This document shows, piece after piece, positions 1-8,700 of a stretch of 64,000 nucleotides of DNA. Below the pieces are notes generated by a model that searched no databases, was not told the origin of the DNA, and worked only from the letters and a program-made list of their open reading frames with translations. Source of the stretch: PALSA-612 sp963742925 (GTDB taxonomy: Bacteria; Actinomycetota; Thermoleophilia; Gaiellales; Gaiellaceae); NCBI GenBank assembly GCA_963742925.1, contig CAVUNV010000008.1, positions 124,001 to 188,000 on the forward strand. The letters are read 5' to 3'. The translations under genes and the position numbers were made by a program. Every line of letters begins with the position of its first letter. The stretch's first letter is position 1.

Positions 1-98
1 GCCGTGGCCGTGACGTTGGCCGCCACTGCGGACCCCACGGCGACCAATGCAACCGCGGCAGTTGCAAGGGCCAGCGTCGTCCTGGACATGACTCTCAT
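1..98 (-). CDS. Secreted protein, N-terminal fragment (runs off window)
   Basis: Only the first 32 codons are inside the window. They read as a classical signal peptide: a short basic start (M-R-V-M-S-R-T-T), then a long Ala/Leu/Val hydrophobic stretch ending near V-G-S-A-V-A-A-N, where a signal peptidase I cut after A-V-A or V-A-A is plausible. The ATG whose first base is position 98 is chosen because a purine-rich AGGAGA lies a few bases upstream; a second in-frame ATG (first base 89) is possible. The mature protein is outside the window, so no function can be given. Its transcription would be in the same direction as polA, which lies upstream. Confidence 0.6.
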   Translation of the reverse strand, partial: MRVMSRTTLALATAAVALVAVGSAVAANVTAT

Positions 99-338
99 GA
101 CGTCTCTCCTCATCGAAATCGACTCCTCGGGTTGGGCCGGGACATGACCGTTCTCGTCGCGGACGCGAGAGTCCGAGTCCCCACTTCGAGGGATTGGACG
201 CTCTGCGATACGCGGGTAATGATTCATGAGTACGGATTCCTTCTGTTCGGGTGGCCTGGTTGGCTTGTGCGGTCGCGTAGCGGATGGTTATCGCTCGACC
301 TAGTACTCACAAAAGGCGCTCCCCGAACGAGTGGCAAC

Positions 339-374
339 CCCTCATTCGGGTATGTGTCGTCCCCCGAACGAGGG
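339..374 (-). terminator. Stem-loop just after polA
   Basis: CCCTCATTCGGG (339-350) and CCCGAACGAGGG (363-374) form a 12-bp stem with one mismatch and a 12-nt loop, starting 10 nt after the polA stop. A third half-copy (CCCCGAACGAG, 321-331) lies beside it. No T-tract follows, so it may be a weak or Rho-assisted terminator or an mRNA 3'-end stabiliser. The rest of 99-383 shows no convincing gene. Confidence 0.4.
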
Positions 375-383
375 TCTTCGATC

Positions 384-2947
384 TCAGGATTTGGCTTGAT
401 TCCAGTCGTCGCCGACACCGACGTCGACGGCGAGCGGAGGGTCGAGCGGGTAGGCGCCGCACATCTCCTCGCGGAGCGCCTCGCGCGCGGCCGGCACCTC
501 CGCCTCGGGTGCTTCGAGGAGCAGCTCGTCGTGCACCTGCAGGACGAGCCGGGACGCCCTCCCCTCGGCCCGGAGACGCTCGTGCACGGAGACCATCGCC
601 ACCTTGATCACGTCGGCGGCCGTCCCCTGCATCACGGAGTTGACGGCGAGCCGCTCGCCGAGCGAGCGCGTCTGACGATTCGAGGCGCGGATCTCGGGCA
701 CCGGCCGGCGGCGGCCGAGCAGCGTCGTCACGTAGCCGTCCTGGCCGGCCTGCTCGATCGTCCGCGCGATGAAGTCCTGGACGTGCGGGAAGCGCGCCAG
801 ATAGGCGTCGATGTACGTCTGGGCCTGCTCGCGCGGGATCTCCAGGTTCTCCGACAGCCCGAACGCCGAGATCCCGTAGATGATCCCGAAGTTGACCATC
901 TTGGCGATGTTCCGCTCGTCCTTCGTCAGCTCCGCCTGCGGCCGGCCGAGCACCTCGGCGGCGGTGGCGGCGTGGATGTCCTCGCCGCGCGCGAACGCCT
1001 CGCGCAGCTTCGGCTCGCCGGAGACGTGGGCGAGGATGCGCAGCTCGACCTGCGAGTAGTCGGCCGAGACGAGCTTCCAGCCGGGCTCGGCGACGAAGGC
1101 GGAGCGGATCTCGCGGCCGAGCTCGGTGCGGATCGGGATCGCCTGCAGGTTCGGGTTCGAGGTCGAGAGGCGGCCCGTCGCGGCGACGGCCTGGTTGAAG
1201 GTCGTGTGCAGGCGGCCGTCCTCGCCGATCATCTCCGGCAGCGGCCCGAGGTAGGTGTTGATCAGCTTCGTCAGCTCCCGCCACTCCTCGAGCACCGGCA
1301 CGATCTCGTGCTCGCCGCGGATCGTCCGCAGGACGCGCGTGTCGGTGGAGTAGCCGGTCTTGCCCTTGCGGCCGGGCGTCAGGCCGAGCTTCTCGAACAG
1401 GATCCGCGCCACCTGCTGGGTCGAGCCGAGCATGAACTCCTCGTCCGCGAGCTCGTAGGCGCGGGCCTCGAGCTCCTCGACCCGCTCGGCCAGGCGCGCG
1501 GTGATCTCGCCCATCCGGTAGGTGTCGATGCGGACGCCGACGTCCTCCATCGCCGCCAGGACCCGCGTGAGCGGCAGCTCGATCCGCTCGTACAGCTCGA
1601 CGCTGCCGCGCTCGGCGAGGCGCTCGCGCATGCGCGGGTGCCAGGCGGAGCGGCAGCGCGGCCCGGCGGACGAGCCCGGCCGTCTCCTCGTCGGTCTCGG
1701 GCACCGGCTGCACCTCGACGCCGTACTCGGCCGCGAGGTCGTCGAGCTCGTACGCGGCACGGCCCGGCTCGATCAGGTAGGCGGCGATCAGCGTGTCCTC
1801 GACCGCCACGACCCGGAGCGCCTTCGCATCGTGCACGACCAGCTCCAGTCCCTGTAACACGGTCGCGCCTGGAGTCGGGAGCAGGACGACTTCTGCTCCG
1901 GTCGCGATCGCGGCTCGGTCGGCGTCGGCGGCGTAGCCGGCAGGGCCGGTGAGCTTCGGGAGCTCGCCCTCGCGCCAGGGGAGCTCCTCGCCGACGACGG
2001 TCACGGGCTCGGCGGACGGCAGGGCCTCGTCGAGGGTGTCGACCCGGCTCAGCAGGCCGCGGAACTCGAAGCGCCGGAAGATCTCGCGGAGCTGCGAGCG
2101 GTCGGGCGGGTCGAGGACGAGCGCCGCGGGATCGCAGTCCAGCTCCAGGTCGCGCCGCATCGTGGCGAGCACCTTCGACGAGCGCGCCTGGTCGGCGTGG
2201 GCGGCGACGTTCTTCGCCCGCGCGGGCGAGAGCTCGGCCGCGTGCTCGAGCACGCCCTCGAGCGAGCCGTAGCGGATCATCAGCTCGGCGGCGGTCTTGT
2301 CGCCGATGCCGGGGATCCCCGGGATGTTGTCGGACGTGTCGCCCTTCAGCCCGATCAGGTCGGGCACCTTCTCCGGCGGCACGCCGAGGCGCGCCTCGAC
2401 CCGCTCGGGCGTGTAGACGTTCACCTCCTGGACACCCGCGCGGCGTCATCATCAGGACGACGTTGTCCGAGACGAGCTGGAAGGCGTCGCGGTCGGTCGA
2501 GACGACGCACGTCTTCACCCCGGCCGCGTCGGCCTGGGTCGCGAGCGTGGCGATCACGTCGTCGGCCTCCCAGCCCTCGAACTCGAGGTTCCGGTAGCCG
2601 AAGGCCTCGACGATCGGCCGGAAGTGTGGGAACTGCTCACGCAGCAGGTCGGGCATCGGGCGGCGGTCGGCCTTGTAGTCCTCGGAGATCGCGGCGCGAT
2701 GCACCGGGCGCGTGTCCCACGCGACCGCGACGCCCTTCGGCTGGTAGTCGGAAAGCAGCTTGAACAGCATGTTCGTGAACCCGAGCAGCGCGTTCGTGGG
2801 GAAGCCCTCGCTCGTCGCCAGCTCCTCGGGGAGGGCGAAGTAGGCGCGGTAGGCGAGGTTGTTGCCGTCGACGAGGAAGAGCTCCGACTCCCGCGCGGGC
2901 GCGTCGTCGAGGTCGAGCTCCTCGCCGGTCAGCGTCTTCGGGGACAT
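384..2947 (-). CDS. polA: DNA polymerase I (two frameshifts)
   Basis: Repair and Okazaki-fragment polymerase with an N-terminal 5'-3' exonuclease domain, a degenerate 3'-5' exonuclease region and a C-terminal family A polymerase domain; about 853 aa once two extra bases are ignored, normal for the family. The exonuclease part shows F-L-V-D-G-N-N-L-A-Y-R near residue 22 and the helix-hairpin-helix G-I-P-G-I-G-D-K-T-A. The polymerase part shows motif A D-Y-S-Q-V-E-L-R, motif B R-N-I-A-K-M-V-N-F-G-I-I-Y-G and motif C Q-V-H-D-E. The frame breaks twice, at CCC 2435-2437 and GGG 1636-1638; dropping one base from each restores a continuous protein, so consensus error is more likely than inactivation. 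The start at 2947 (M-S-P-K-T-L) precedes the conserved region directly. Oriented away from the LarA-like gene at 3052. Confidence 0.93.
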
Positions 2948-3051
2948 CTCTGCGAGTCTACGTCCGTGAGCCGGCCCGAGATCGTTCCCTTCTCCGAGTT
3001 TCGCGAGACGCTCCTGCGGCTCTACCGCTCGATCCCGTAGGCGATTCTGGC

Positions 3052-4557
3052 GTGCCACGCATCCCGCTGCTCTCGGGCTCCCGTCTGCTGATCGTCAGCG
3101 CTCCCGACGACGCGGTGATCCTGTCACCGCCCCCGCCGTCAGCGCATTCGATCGTCGACGTCCAGGCCGCGGTGCGGGAGGCGTTCCGGTTCCCGCTCGA
3201 CGGGCCGGCGCTCGAGCGGATCGTGCCGCGCGGCGGGCGGGTGACGCTCGTCGTCGAGCAGGAGGCGATGCCCCTTCCAGGTGCGCCGGTGGATCCGCGC
3301 CGACATGCGATCGCCGCCACCGTCGAGGAGCTGCGACGGCTCGGCGTCCCCGACTCGAAGCAGACGATCCTCGTCGCCTCCGGGCTCGCGCGGCGGCCCC
3401 GCAGAAAGGAGCTGGCGTCCCTCGTCTCGGCACGATTCGCGCGCTCGTTCCACGGCGACGTGGTCGTGCACGACGTCGAGGACGACGGGCTCGTCGACCT
3501 CGGCGAGTCGCAGGGCGTGCCGCTGCGCGCATCGCGGGCGCTCGTCGAGACGGACGCCGTCGTCATCGTCTCGGCGGCGGAGACGGTGCTCGACGGCGGG
3601 CCGGCGGCGCTGCTCGCGGCGGGTGGTCCTGAGGCGCTGCGGGCCGCGGGCGCGGAGTCGCTGCTGCAAACGAGCGGGTCGAGCGGCTGGCAGCTGGCGC
3701 TCGCGATGGAGCGCGCCCTCGGCGCGCGCGTCCCGCTGATCGGGCTATCGCTCACCCTCGACCGGCTGCGCGTCTCCGAGACCGCCTACGGCTACCCCTA
3801 CGACCCGGCTTCGCTCGAGCGCATCGTCCGGTCACCCTTCACGCGTGTCTTCCAGGCCCTGCCGGGGCCGGTGCGGATGCGGCTGATCCGCACGCTCCCG
3901 CTCGGCCTCGGCGCATCGGCCGCCTACGCCGGCCCGCCGTCGGTCGCTCACGCCGAGGCGCTGCTCCGCTCGGTCGAGTTCCGCTCGGCCCGCCTCGACC
4001 GGCCGCTCGATGCGATCTGCCTCGGGATTCCGCACTCGACGCCGCATCTGCCGCGCGAGCGGCCGAATCCGCTGCTCGCCGCCTATCTCGGGCTCGGCCT
4101 CGCGCTGCGCATGTGGCGTGACGAGCCGCCCGTCGCCGCCGGCGGCACGGCGATCCTCGTCCACCGCTTCCACCGGCACTTCGCGCACCCGACGCAGCAG
4201 CCGTACCGCGCCTTCTTCGCGGCGACGCGGGCCGGGCCGGATCCGGAGGCGATCGCCGCCGCCGAGCGGGATGCGCGCGCGGACTCGCGGGCGCTCGACG
4301 CCTACCGCGCCGGCAACGGCTGCCATCCGCTGCTGCCGTTCGCGGACTGGGACGGCTGCCTGCCGCAGATCCGGCACCTCGGCGCGGTGCTCATCGCCGC
4401 GTGCCGCGACGCGGCGGCGGCGCGCCAGCTCGGCTTCGTGCCGACGCACGGCGTCGGCGCGGCGCTCGAGATGGCGATCGGGGTCGCCGGCGGCCCGCCG
4501 CGCATCGGCTTCCTGCTCGCCCCGCCCTACTTCCCCCTCCGCGTCGGCCAAGGCTGA
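3052..4557 (+). CDS. LarA/DUF2088-like protein
   Basis: 501-aa protein resembling the lactate racemase LarA N-terminal (DUF2088) family, which in characterised members uses a nickel-pincer cofactor. The N-terminal half has the family layout: a segment around residues 38-60 (V-D-V-Q-A-A-V-R-E-A-F) before a beta strand G-G-R-V-T-L-V-V-E, then a helix-strand pair I-A-A-T-V-E-E-L-R-R-L-G-V with I-L-V-A-S-G-L-A-R-R-P. The strict LarA substrate and cofactor residues cannot be confirmed by eye, so racemase activity is not claimed. It starts with GTG, is divergent from polA across about 100 bp, and has no evident partner; the larB/larC/larE nickel-cofactor genes are not in the window. A paralogue with another role is equally likely. 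Confidence 0.6.
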   Translation: MPRIPLLSGSRLLIVSAPDDAVILSPPPPSAHSIVDVQAAVREAFRFPLDGPALERIVPRGGRVTLVVEQEAMPLPGAPVDPRRHAIAATVEELRRLGVPDSKQTILVASGLARRPRRKELASLVSARFARSFHGDVVVHDVEDDGLVDLGESQGVPLRASRALVETDAVVIVSAAETVLDGGPAALLAAGGPEALRAAGAESLLQTSGSSGWQLALAMERALGARVPLIGLSLTLDRLRVSETAYGYPYDPASLERIVRSPFTRVFQALPGPVRMRLIRTLPLGLGASAAYAGPPSVAHAEALLRSVEFRSARLDRPLDAICLGIPHSTPHLPRERPNPLLAAYLGLGLALRMWRDEPPVAAGGTAILVHRFHRHFAHPTQQPYRAFFAATRAGPDPEAIAAAERDARADSRALDAYRAGNGCHPLLPFADWDGCLPQIRHLGAVLIAACRDAAAARQLGFVPTHGVGAALEMAIGVAGGPPRIGFLLAPPYFPLRVGQG

Positions 4558-4597
4558 AAGCGGCACGGCCGGCCCGGCCGGCTGTGGACAAAAAGTC

Positions 4598-4613
4598 ACA
4601 GGGACTGTCCCTG
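4598..4613. repeat. 16-nt palindromic repeat, copy A
   Basis: ACAGGGACTGTCCCTG, containing the palindrome CAGGGACTGTCCCTG, in the 82-bp gap between the LarA-like gene and livF. The same 16 nt recur in opposite orientation at 63261-63276 inside nadB. It could act as a bidirectional terminator between these convergent genes, helped by the adjacent GC palindrome GCCGGCCCGGCCGGC. Confidence 0.6.
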
Positions 4614-4639
4614 CGACATGGCCCGGAACGACGAGGCGG

Positions 4640-5380
4640 TTAGGACTCGCCGAGGTAGGTCTTGCGAACCTGCTCGTTCGAGCGCAGCGCCTTCGCGTCG
4701 TCGGCGAGCGCGACCTTCCCCGTCTCGAGCACGAAGCCGCGGTTCGCGACCTCGAGCGCCATCAGCGCGTTCTGCTCGACGAGCAGGATCGGCGTGCCCT
4801 GCTTGTTGATCTCGACGACGATCTCGAAGATCTTCTCCACGAAGATCGGCGCCAGGCCCATCGAGGGCTCGTCCAGCATCAGCAGCTTGGGCCGCGCCAT
4901 CAGGGCCCGCCCCATGGCGACCATCTGCTGCTCGCCGCCCGACAGCGTCCCCGCCTTCTGCGTGCGCCGCTCGGCGAGCCGTGGAAAGAGCCCGAACACC
5001 CGGTCGATGTCCTCCTTTATCGCCGCCCGGTCGGTCCGCTGGAACGCTCCCATCTCCAGGTTCTCGAACACGGTCATGCGCGGGAACAACCGGCGTCCCT
5101 CGGGAGACTGGGCCACCCCGCGCTTGACGATCGAGTGCGCCGACGCGTGCGTGATGTCGTCGCCCTGGAAGCTGATCCGCCCGCGCCGGGGCTGGTTCAG
5201 CCCGTTGATCGACCGCAGGGTCGTCGACTTGCCGGCCCCGTTCGCTCCCAGGAGGGTCACGATCTCCCCCTCGCGGACGTCGAGCGAGACCCCCTTGAGC
5301 GCGTGGATCGAGCCGTAGTACGTGTGGACGTCCTCCAGCTCGAGGATGTTCGAGGTGCCCGGCTTCGAGGATTCGCTCAC
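4640..5380 (-). CDS. livF: Branched-chain amino acid ABC transporter ATPase LivF
   Basis: 246-aa ATPase subunit that powers uptake of leucine/isoleucine/valine or related amino acids through the LivHM channel. Walker A is G-A-N-G-A-G-K-S-T near residue 43, the signature L-S-G-G-E-Q-Q near 145 and Walker B L-L-M-L-D-E-P-S. The S-M-G-L-A-P after Walker B and the overall length match LivF rather than LivG. It is the last gene of the livKHMGF operon; its GTG start (first base 5380) overlaps the livG stop. The true substrate could also be urea, amides or aromatic acids, since related systems are repurposed. Confidence 0.93.
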   Translation of the reverse strand: MSESSKPGTSNILELEDVHTYYGSIHALKGVSLDVREGEIVTLLGANGAGKSTTLRSINGLNQPRRGRISFQGDDITHASAHSIVKRGVAQSPEGRRLFPRMTVFENLEMGAFQRTDRAAIKEDIDRVFGLFPRLAERRTQKAGTLSGGEQQMVAMGRALMARPKLLMLDEPSMGLAPIFVEKIFEIVVEINKQGTPILLVEQNALMALEVANRGFVLETGKVALADDAKALRSNEQVRKTYLGES

Positions 5381-6156
5381 GTGGCCACCGCCGCCGATCC
5401 GAGGTACGCCTCGATCACCCGAGGGTCGCGCTGGACGTCCTTCGGCGTCCCCTCGGCGATCCTCTCGCCGTAGTCGAGCACGGTCACCCGGTCGGACACG
5501 CCCATCACCACCCGCATGTCGTGCTCGATCAGCAGGATCGTCAGCTTCTGCTCGGCGCGCAGCTTGCTGACGAAGGCCGTGAACTCGGCGGTCTCCTGCG
5601 GGTTCATGCCGGCGGTGGGCTCGTCGAGCAGCAGCAGCTTGGGCTTCGTGGCGAGCGCCCGCGCGACCTCGAGCCGGCGCTGGTCGCCGTACGGCAGGCT
5701 GCCGGCGTAGGCGTCGTCGCGCCCGCTGAGGCCGCTGAAGCCGAGCAGGTGACGCGCGAACTCGCGCGCCTCCCGCTCCTCGCGCCTGAGCCCGGGCGTC
5801 CGCACGATCGTCCGCAGGATGCCTCCTTTCAGGTGGCCGTGCATGCCGACCATGACGTTCTCGAGCGAGGTCATCTCCTTGAACAGGCGGATGTTCTGGA
5901 ACGTCCGGCCGATGCCCCGGTTCGTGATCGCGTGCGGCGGCTTGCCTGCGACGTGCTCGCCGTCGAAGATGACGTCGCCCGCGGTCGGCTTGTAGACGCC
6001 GGTCAGCATGTTGAAGAACGTGGTCTTGCCGGCACCGTTCGGGCCGATCAGGCTCACGATCGAGCCCCGGGGAACGTGGAAGTCGACGTCGTTCACGGCG
6101 ACGAGGCCGCCGAACTCCTTGCGCAGCGCGACGGCTATCAGCAGGGCGTCGGTCAC
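5377..6156 (-). CDS. livG: Branched-chain amino acid ABC transporter ATPase LivG
   Basis: 259-aa ATPase partner of LivF. It has Walker A G-P-N-G-A-G-K-T-T near residue 38, the LivG-typical N-R-G-I-G-R-T-F-Q-N-I-R-L-F segment, a signature region L-P-Y-G-D-Q-R-R-L-E-V-A-R-A and Walker B L-L-L-L-D-E-P-T-A-G-M-N-P. The C-terminal tail ending E-A-Y-L-G is characteristic of the subunit. The GTG start (first base 6156) is used because it overlaps the livM stop as GTGA and has GGAGG a few bases upstream. Its stop overlaps the livF start, so the genes are translationally coupled. Confidence 0.93.
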   Translation of the reverse strand: MTDALLIAVALRKEFGGLVAVNDVDFHVPRGSIVSLIGPNGAGKTTFFNMLTGVYKPTAGDVIFDGEHVAGKPPHAITNRGIGRTFQNIRLFKEMTSLENVMVGMHGHLKGGILRTIVRTPGLRREEREAREFARHLLGFSGLSGRDDAYAGSLPYGDQRRLEVARALATKPKLLLLDEPTAGMNPQETAEFTAFVSKLRAEQKLTILLIEHDMRVVMGVSDRVTVLDYGERIAEGTPKDVQRDPRVIEAYLGSAAVAT

Positions 6157-7538
6157 CGTGCCTCCACGTCGTAGAGGTACTCGTCGGAGACGCCGATTTC
6201 CAGCTCGAGCTTGTGGCGCTTCTCGGGGATCAGCCCGTTCGGCCGGAAGAGCATCACGAGGAGCAGGATGACGCCGTAGATCCCGAACTCGTACTGGGGC
6301 ACGTCGATGCTCACGTGCAGGTGCTCGTTGATCCAGGCGCCGGTGTTGGCGAGGCCCGCCTGGTTGAGATAGGCGAGGAAGGCGGCGCCTACCATCACGC
6401 CCCAGACGTTGCCGATCCCGCCCAGGATCACCATCACGAGCACGAACACGGAGAAGTTGAACGAGAAGCTGTCCGGGTTGGCGCCGGTCGTGAACTCGGC
6501 GAAATAGGCGCCGGCGACGCCGCCGAAGAAGGCGCCGATCGCGTACGCGAGCGTCTTCGTGCGCATCAGCGGCACGCCCATGGCCGCAGCGGCGGTCTCG
6601 TCCTCGCGAATCGCGATCCAGGCGCGGCCGAGCTTGCCGCCGCGCAGCCGGAGGCTGCAGAACAGGGTTATCAGCACGAGGATGATCGCCGTCCAGAAGA
6701 AGAGGCGGTCGCTGTTCGCCGCCGTCAGGTAGTTGGCGGGTAACCCGAGCGCGCTGCTGAGCGTACTCCCGAAGCCGATTCCGTCGATCGGCGTGATCCC
6801 CTGCGGGCCGTTCGTGACGTTGACGCCGGTGTTGAAGAAGTTGTCGCCGTTGCGGGCGATCTGGGGCAGGATCTCGCCGAAGCCGAGCGTGACGATGGCG
6901 AGGTAGTCGCCTCGCAACCGCAGCGTCGGCAGCCCGATCAGCATGCCGATCAGCGACGTGAAGATGCCTGCGACAACCAGCAGGAGCCAGATCGAGATGT
7001 GGACGCCGCCGATGGTCTTGTCGACGCCGATCGAACCGAACTGGATCGTGCTCTTCCCGAACTGCGGGGAGGCGAGGGCTGCGCACGTATACGCACCGAG
7101 CGCGTAGAAGGCGACGTAGCCGAGATCGAGCAGGCCCGCGTAGCCCACGACGACGTTCAGGCCGAGCGCCATCATGATGTAGATGAGCATCACCACGCCG
7201 GTCGAGGTGCTCGGGAACGCACCCAGGATCGGGATGGTGAACATCTTGTCCGTGTAGTACGGGAACGTGACGACGAGCGCGAGGAAGACGAGCGGGACCA
7301 CCCAGCGGCCGGCGCGTCCGAGCCGTCCCCAGCTCGGGACGTACAGCGCGACGAAGACCGCGTAGGTGAGGAGCGCGGCCGTGTCGATCCCAAAGAGGGG
7401 ATAGAGGACCACGAGCAGGAGCAGCCCGACGACCCCGGCGATGATCGCTCGGTGAGCTAGGAGAGGCCAGCTGTTCCACCGCTCCTCGGGGAGGCCCAGC
7501 TGTCCGAGCACCACCCAGCGACCGCGCCAGGGATGCAC
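6153..7538 (-). CDS. livM: Branched-chain amino acid ABC transporter permease LivM
   Basis: 461-aa integral membrane permease. After about 110 residues with three or four extra hydrophobic segments, a typical LivM core begins at G-L-N-V-V-V-G-Y-A-G-L-L-D-L-G-Y-V-A-F-Y-A-L-G-A-Y. The coupling-loop region W-I-A-I-R-E-D-E-T-A-A-A-A-M-G contacts the ATPases in this family, and the I-L-G-G-I-G-N-V-W-G segment is conserved. The N-terminal extension makes it longer than the usual 320-420 residues. GTG start immediately after the livH stop; the stop overlaps livG. Confidence 0.92.
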   Translation of the reverse strand: MHPWRGRWVVLGQLGLPEERWNSWPLLAHRAIIAGVVGLLLLVVLYPLFGIDTAALLTYAVFVALYVPSWGRLGRAGRWVVPLVFLALVVTFPYYTDKMFTIPILGAFPSTSTGVVMLIYIMMALGLNVVVGYAGLLDLGYVAFYALGAYTCAALASPQFGKSTIQFGSIGVDKTIGGVHISIWLLLVVAGIFTSLIGMLIGLPTLRLRGDYLAIVTLGFGEILPQIARNGDNFFNTGVNVTNGPQGITPIDGIGFGSTLSSALGLPANYLTAANSDRLFFWTAIILVLITLFCSLRLRGGKLGRAWIAIREDETAAAAMGVPLMRTKTLAYAIGAFFGGVAGAYFAEFTTGANPDSFSFNFSVFVLVMVILGGIGNVWGVMVGAAFLAYLNQAGLANTGAWINEHLHVSIDVPQYEFGIYGVILLLVMLFRPNGLIPEKRHKLELEIGVSDEYLYDVEAR

Positions 7539-8624
7539 CTACCCGCCCTCCGGCGTGCGTTCGCCGAGCAGGCCTTCGGGGCGGAAGACGAGGATCAGGA
7601 TCAGGATCGCGAACACGATCGACTGGGTCCAGTCGCTCCCCGGCGCGTGCCAGGTGAGCGTGTTGTTGAACGCCTGGATCATCCCGATCAGGAGGGCCCC
7701 CAGCACGGCGCCCGGCAGGTTGCCGATCCCGCCGAGCACGGCCGCGGTGAAGGCGATCAGGCCGAGCTGGAACCCCTGGTCGAACCGGACGGACGTGAAG
7801 TACACGGCGTAGATGAGGCCCGCCGCGCCGGCCAGCCCGCCCGCGATCAGGAACGTGAACGAGATCGTGCGGTTGACGTCGATACCCATCATCGCCGCTG
7901 CGTCCCGGTCCTGAGCCGTGGCACGCATGGCCTTGCCCTGCCTGGTGTGCTGCACGAGCCAGACCAGCGCGATCAGCACCGGAATGGTGAGCAGCACGAC
8001 GATCAGGCTCGCCCAGGTGTAGACGCCGCCGGAACCGAAGGTGAACACGTTCCCCTGCGGCAGGAAGTCGGCCGCGCCGCTCGGCCCCGTGTTCAGCGGC
8101 ACGAAGTTCGGGCCTTTCCACGCCAGCGCGATGTTCTGGAGGATGAAGGACATCGCGATTGCCGTGATCAGCGGAACGAGCCGCGGCGCCCCCCGTAAGG
8201 GCTTGTACGCGATTCGTTCGACGGTCACGTTGATCGCTCCGCAGCCGGCGATCGCGATGGCGCCGGTGGCCAGGATCGCCGGCCACACGATGTACGCGGC
8301 CGTGCTCCCGTTCAGGTTGAAGACCTCGGAGAGCACCGTGATCGAGATCATCCCGCCGAGCATGAACACGTCGCCGTGCGCGAAGTTGATCAGCTCGAGG
8401 ATGCCGTAGACGAGCGTGTAGCCGAGCGCGACGAGCCCGTAGACGGAGCCGTTCGTGATCCCGATCAGGAAGGCGGAGAAGAACTGGTCCGGCGTCTTGA
8501 TCAGGTTGACGACGAGCCAGACGATCAGCAGGGCGACGAGCAGGAGCCCGATCAGCGGTATCGGATTGATCCTCCTCGATCGCCTGATCGCGAGTGGGGC
8601 TCCGGTGTGGGCTTCGGTGACCAT
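7539..8624 (-). CDS. livH: Branched-chain amino acid ABC transporter permease LivH
   Basis: 361-aa membrane permease that pairs with LivM. It shows the LivH hallmarks N-G-S-V-Y-G-L-V-A-L-G-Y-T-L-V-Y-G-I-L-E-L-I-N-F-A-H-G, the coupling segment M-R-A-T-A-Q-D-R-D-A-A-A-M-M-G-I-D and A-V-L-G-G-I-G-N-L-P-G-A. The ATG at 8624 (M-V-T-E-A-H) is preferred over a GTG 51 nt upstream because that upstream stretch is part of a strong hairpin (8641-8669). The separation from livK by this hairpin, while the downstream genes overlap, suggests different expression levels for the binding protein and the membrane complex. Confidence 0.92.
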   Translation of the reverse strand: MVTEAHTGAPLAIRRSRRINPIPLIGLLLVALLIVWLVVNLIKTPDQFFSAFLIGITNGSVYGLVALGYTLVYGILELINFAHGDVFMLGGMISITVLSEVFNLNGSTAAYIVWPAILATGAIAIAGCGAINVTVERIAYKPLRGAPRLVPLITAIAMSFILQNIALAWKGPNFVPLNTGPSGAADFLPQGNVFTFGSGGVYTWASLIVVLLTIPVLIALVWLVQHTRQGKAMRATAQDRDAAAMMGIDVNRTISFTFLIAGGLAGAAGLIYAVYFTSVRFDQGFQLGLIAFTAAVLGGIGNLPGAVLGALLIGMIQAFNNTLTWHAPGSDWTQSIVFAILILILVFRPEGLLGERTPEGG

Positions 8625-8640
8625 CGTGTCGCTATGAATC

Positions 8641-8669
8641 GCCGGGGGAGGATCGGCTCCTCCCCCGGC
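8641..8669 (-). promoter_or_regulatory. Intercistronic hairpin between livK and livH
   Basis: Two perfect 12-nt arms (GCCGGGGGAGGA and TCCTCCCCCGGC) flank a 5-nt loop, 31 nt after the livK stop and 16 nt before the livH start, with no T-run. Such structures in transporter operons usually cause partial termination or protect the upstream mRNA, giving excess binding protein. A TGAG tetranucleotide repeat lies between it and the livK stop. Confidence 0.7.
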
Positions 8670-8700
8670 GCTCACTCACTCACTCTCGATGCTGATCCTC

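Noticed and set aside
132..1952. Long open frame on the plus strand opposite polA
   Set aside because: High GC creates long antisense frames; this one is Arg/Ala/Leu low-complexity and lies entirely under conserved polA domains.
2966..3040. 24-codon GTG frame between polA and the LarA-like gene
   Set aside because: It reads plausibly (V-S-R-P-E-I-V-P-F-S-E-F) but is very short, has no clear ribosome binding site and no supporting context.
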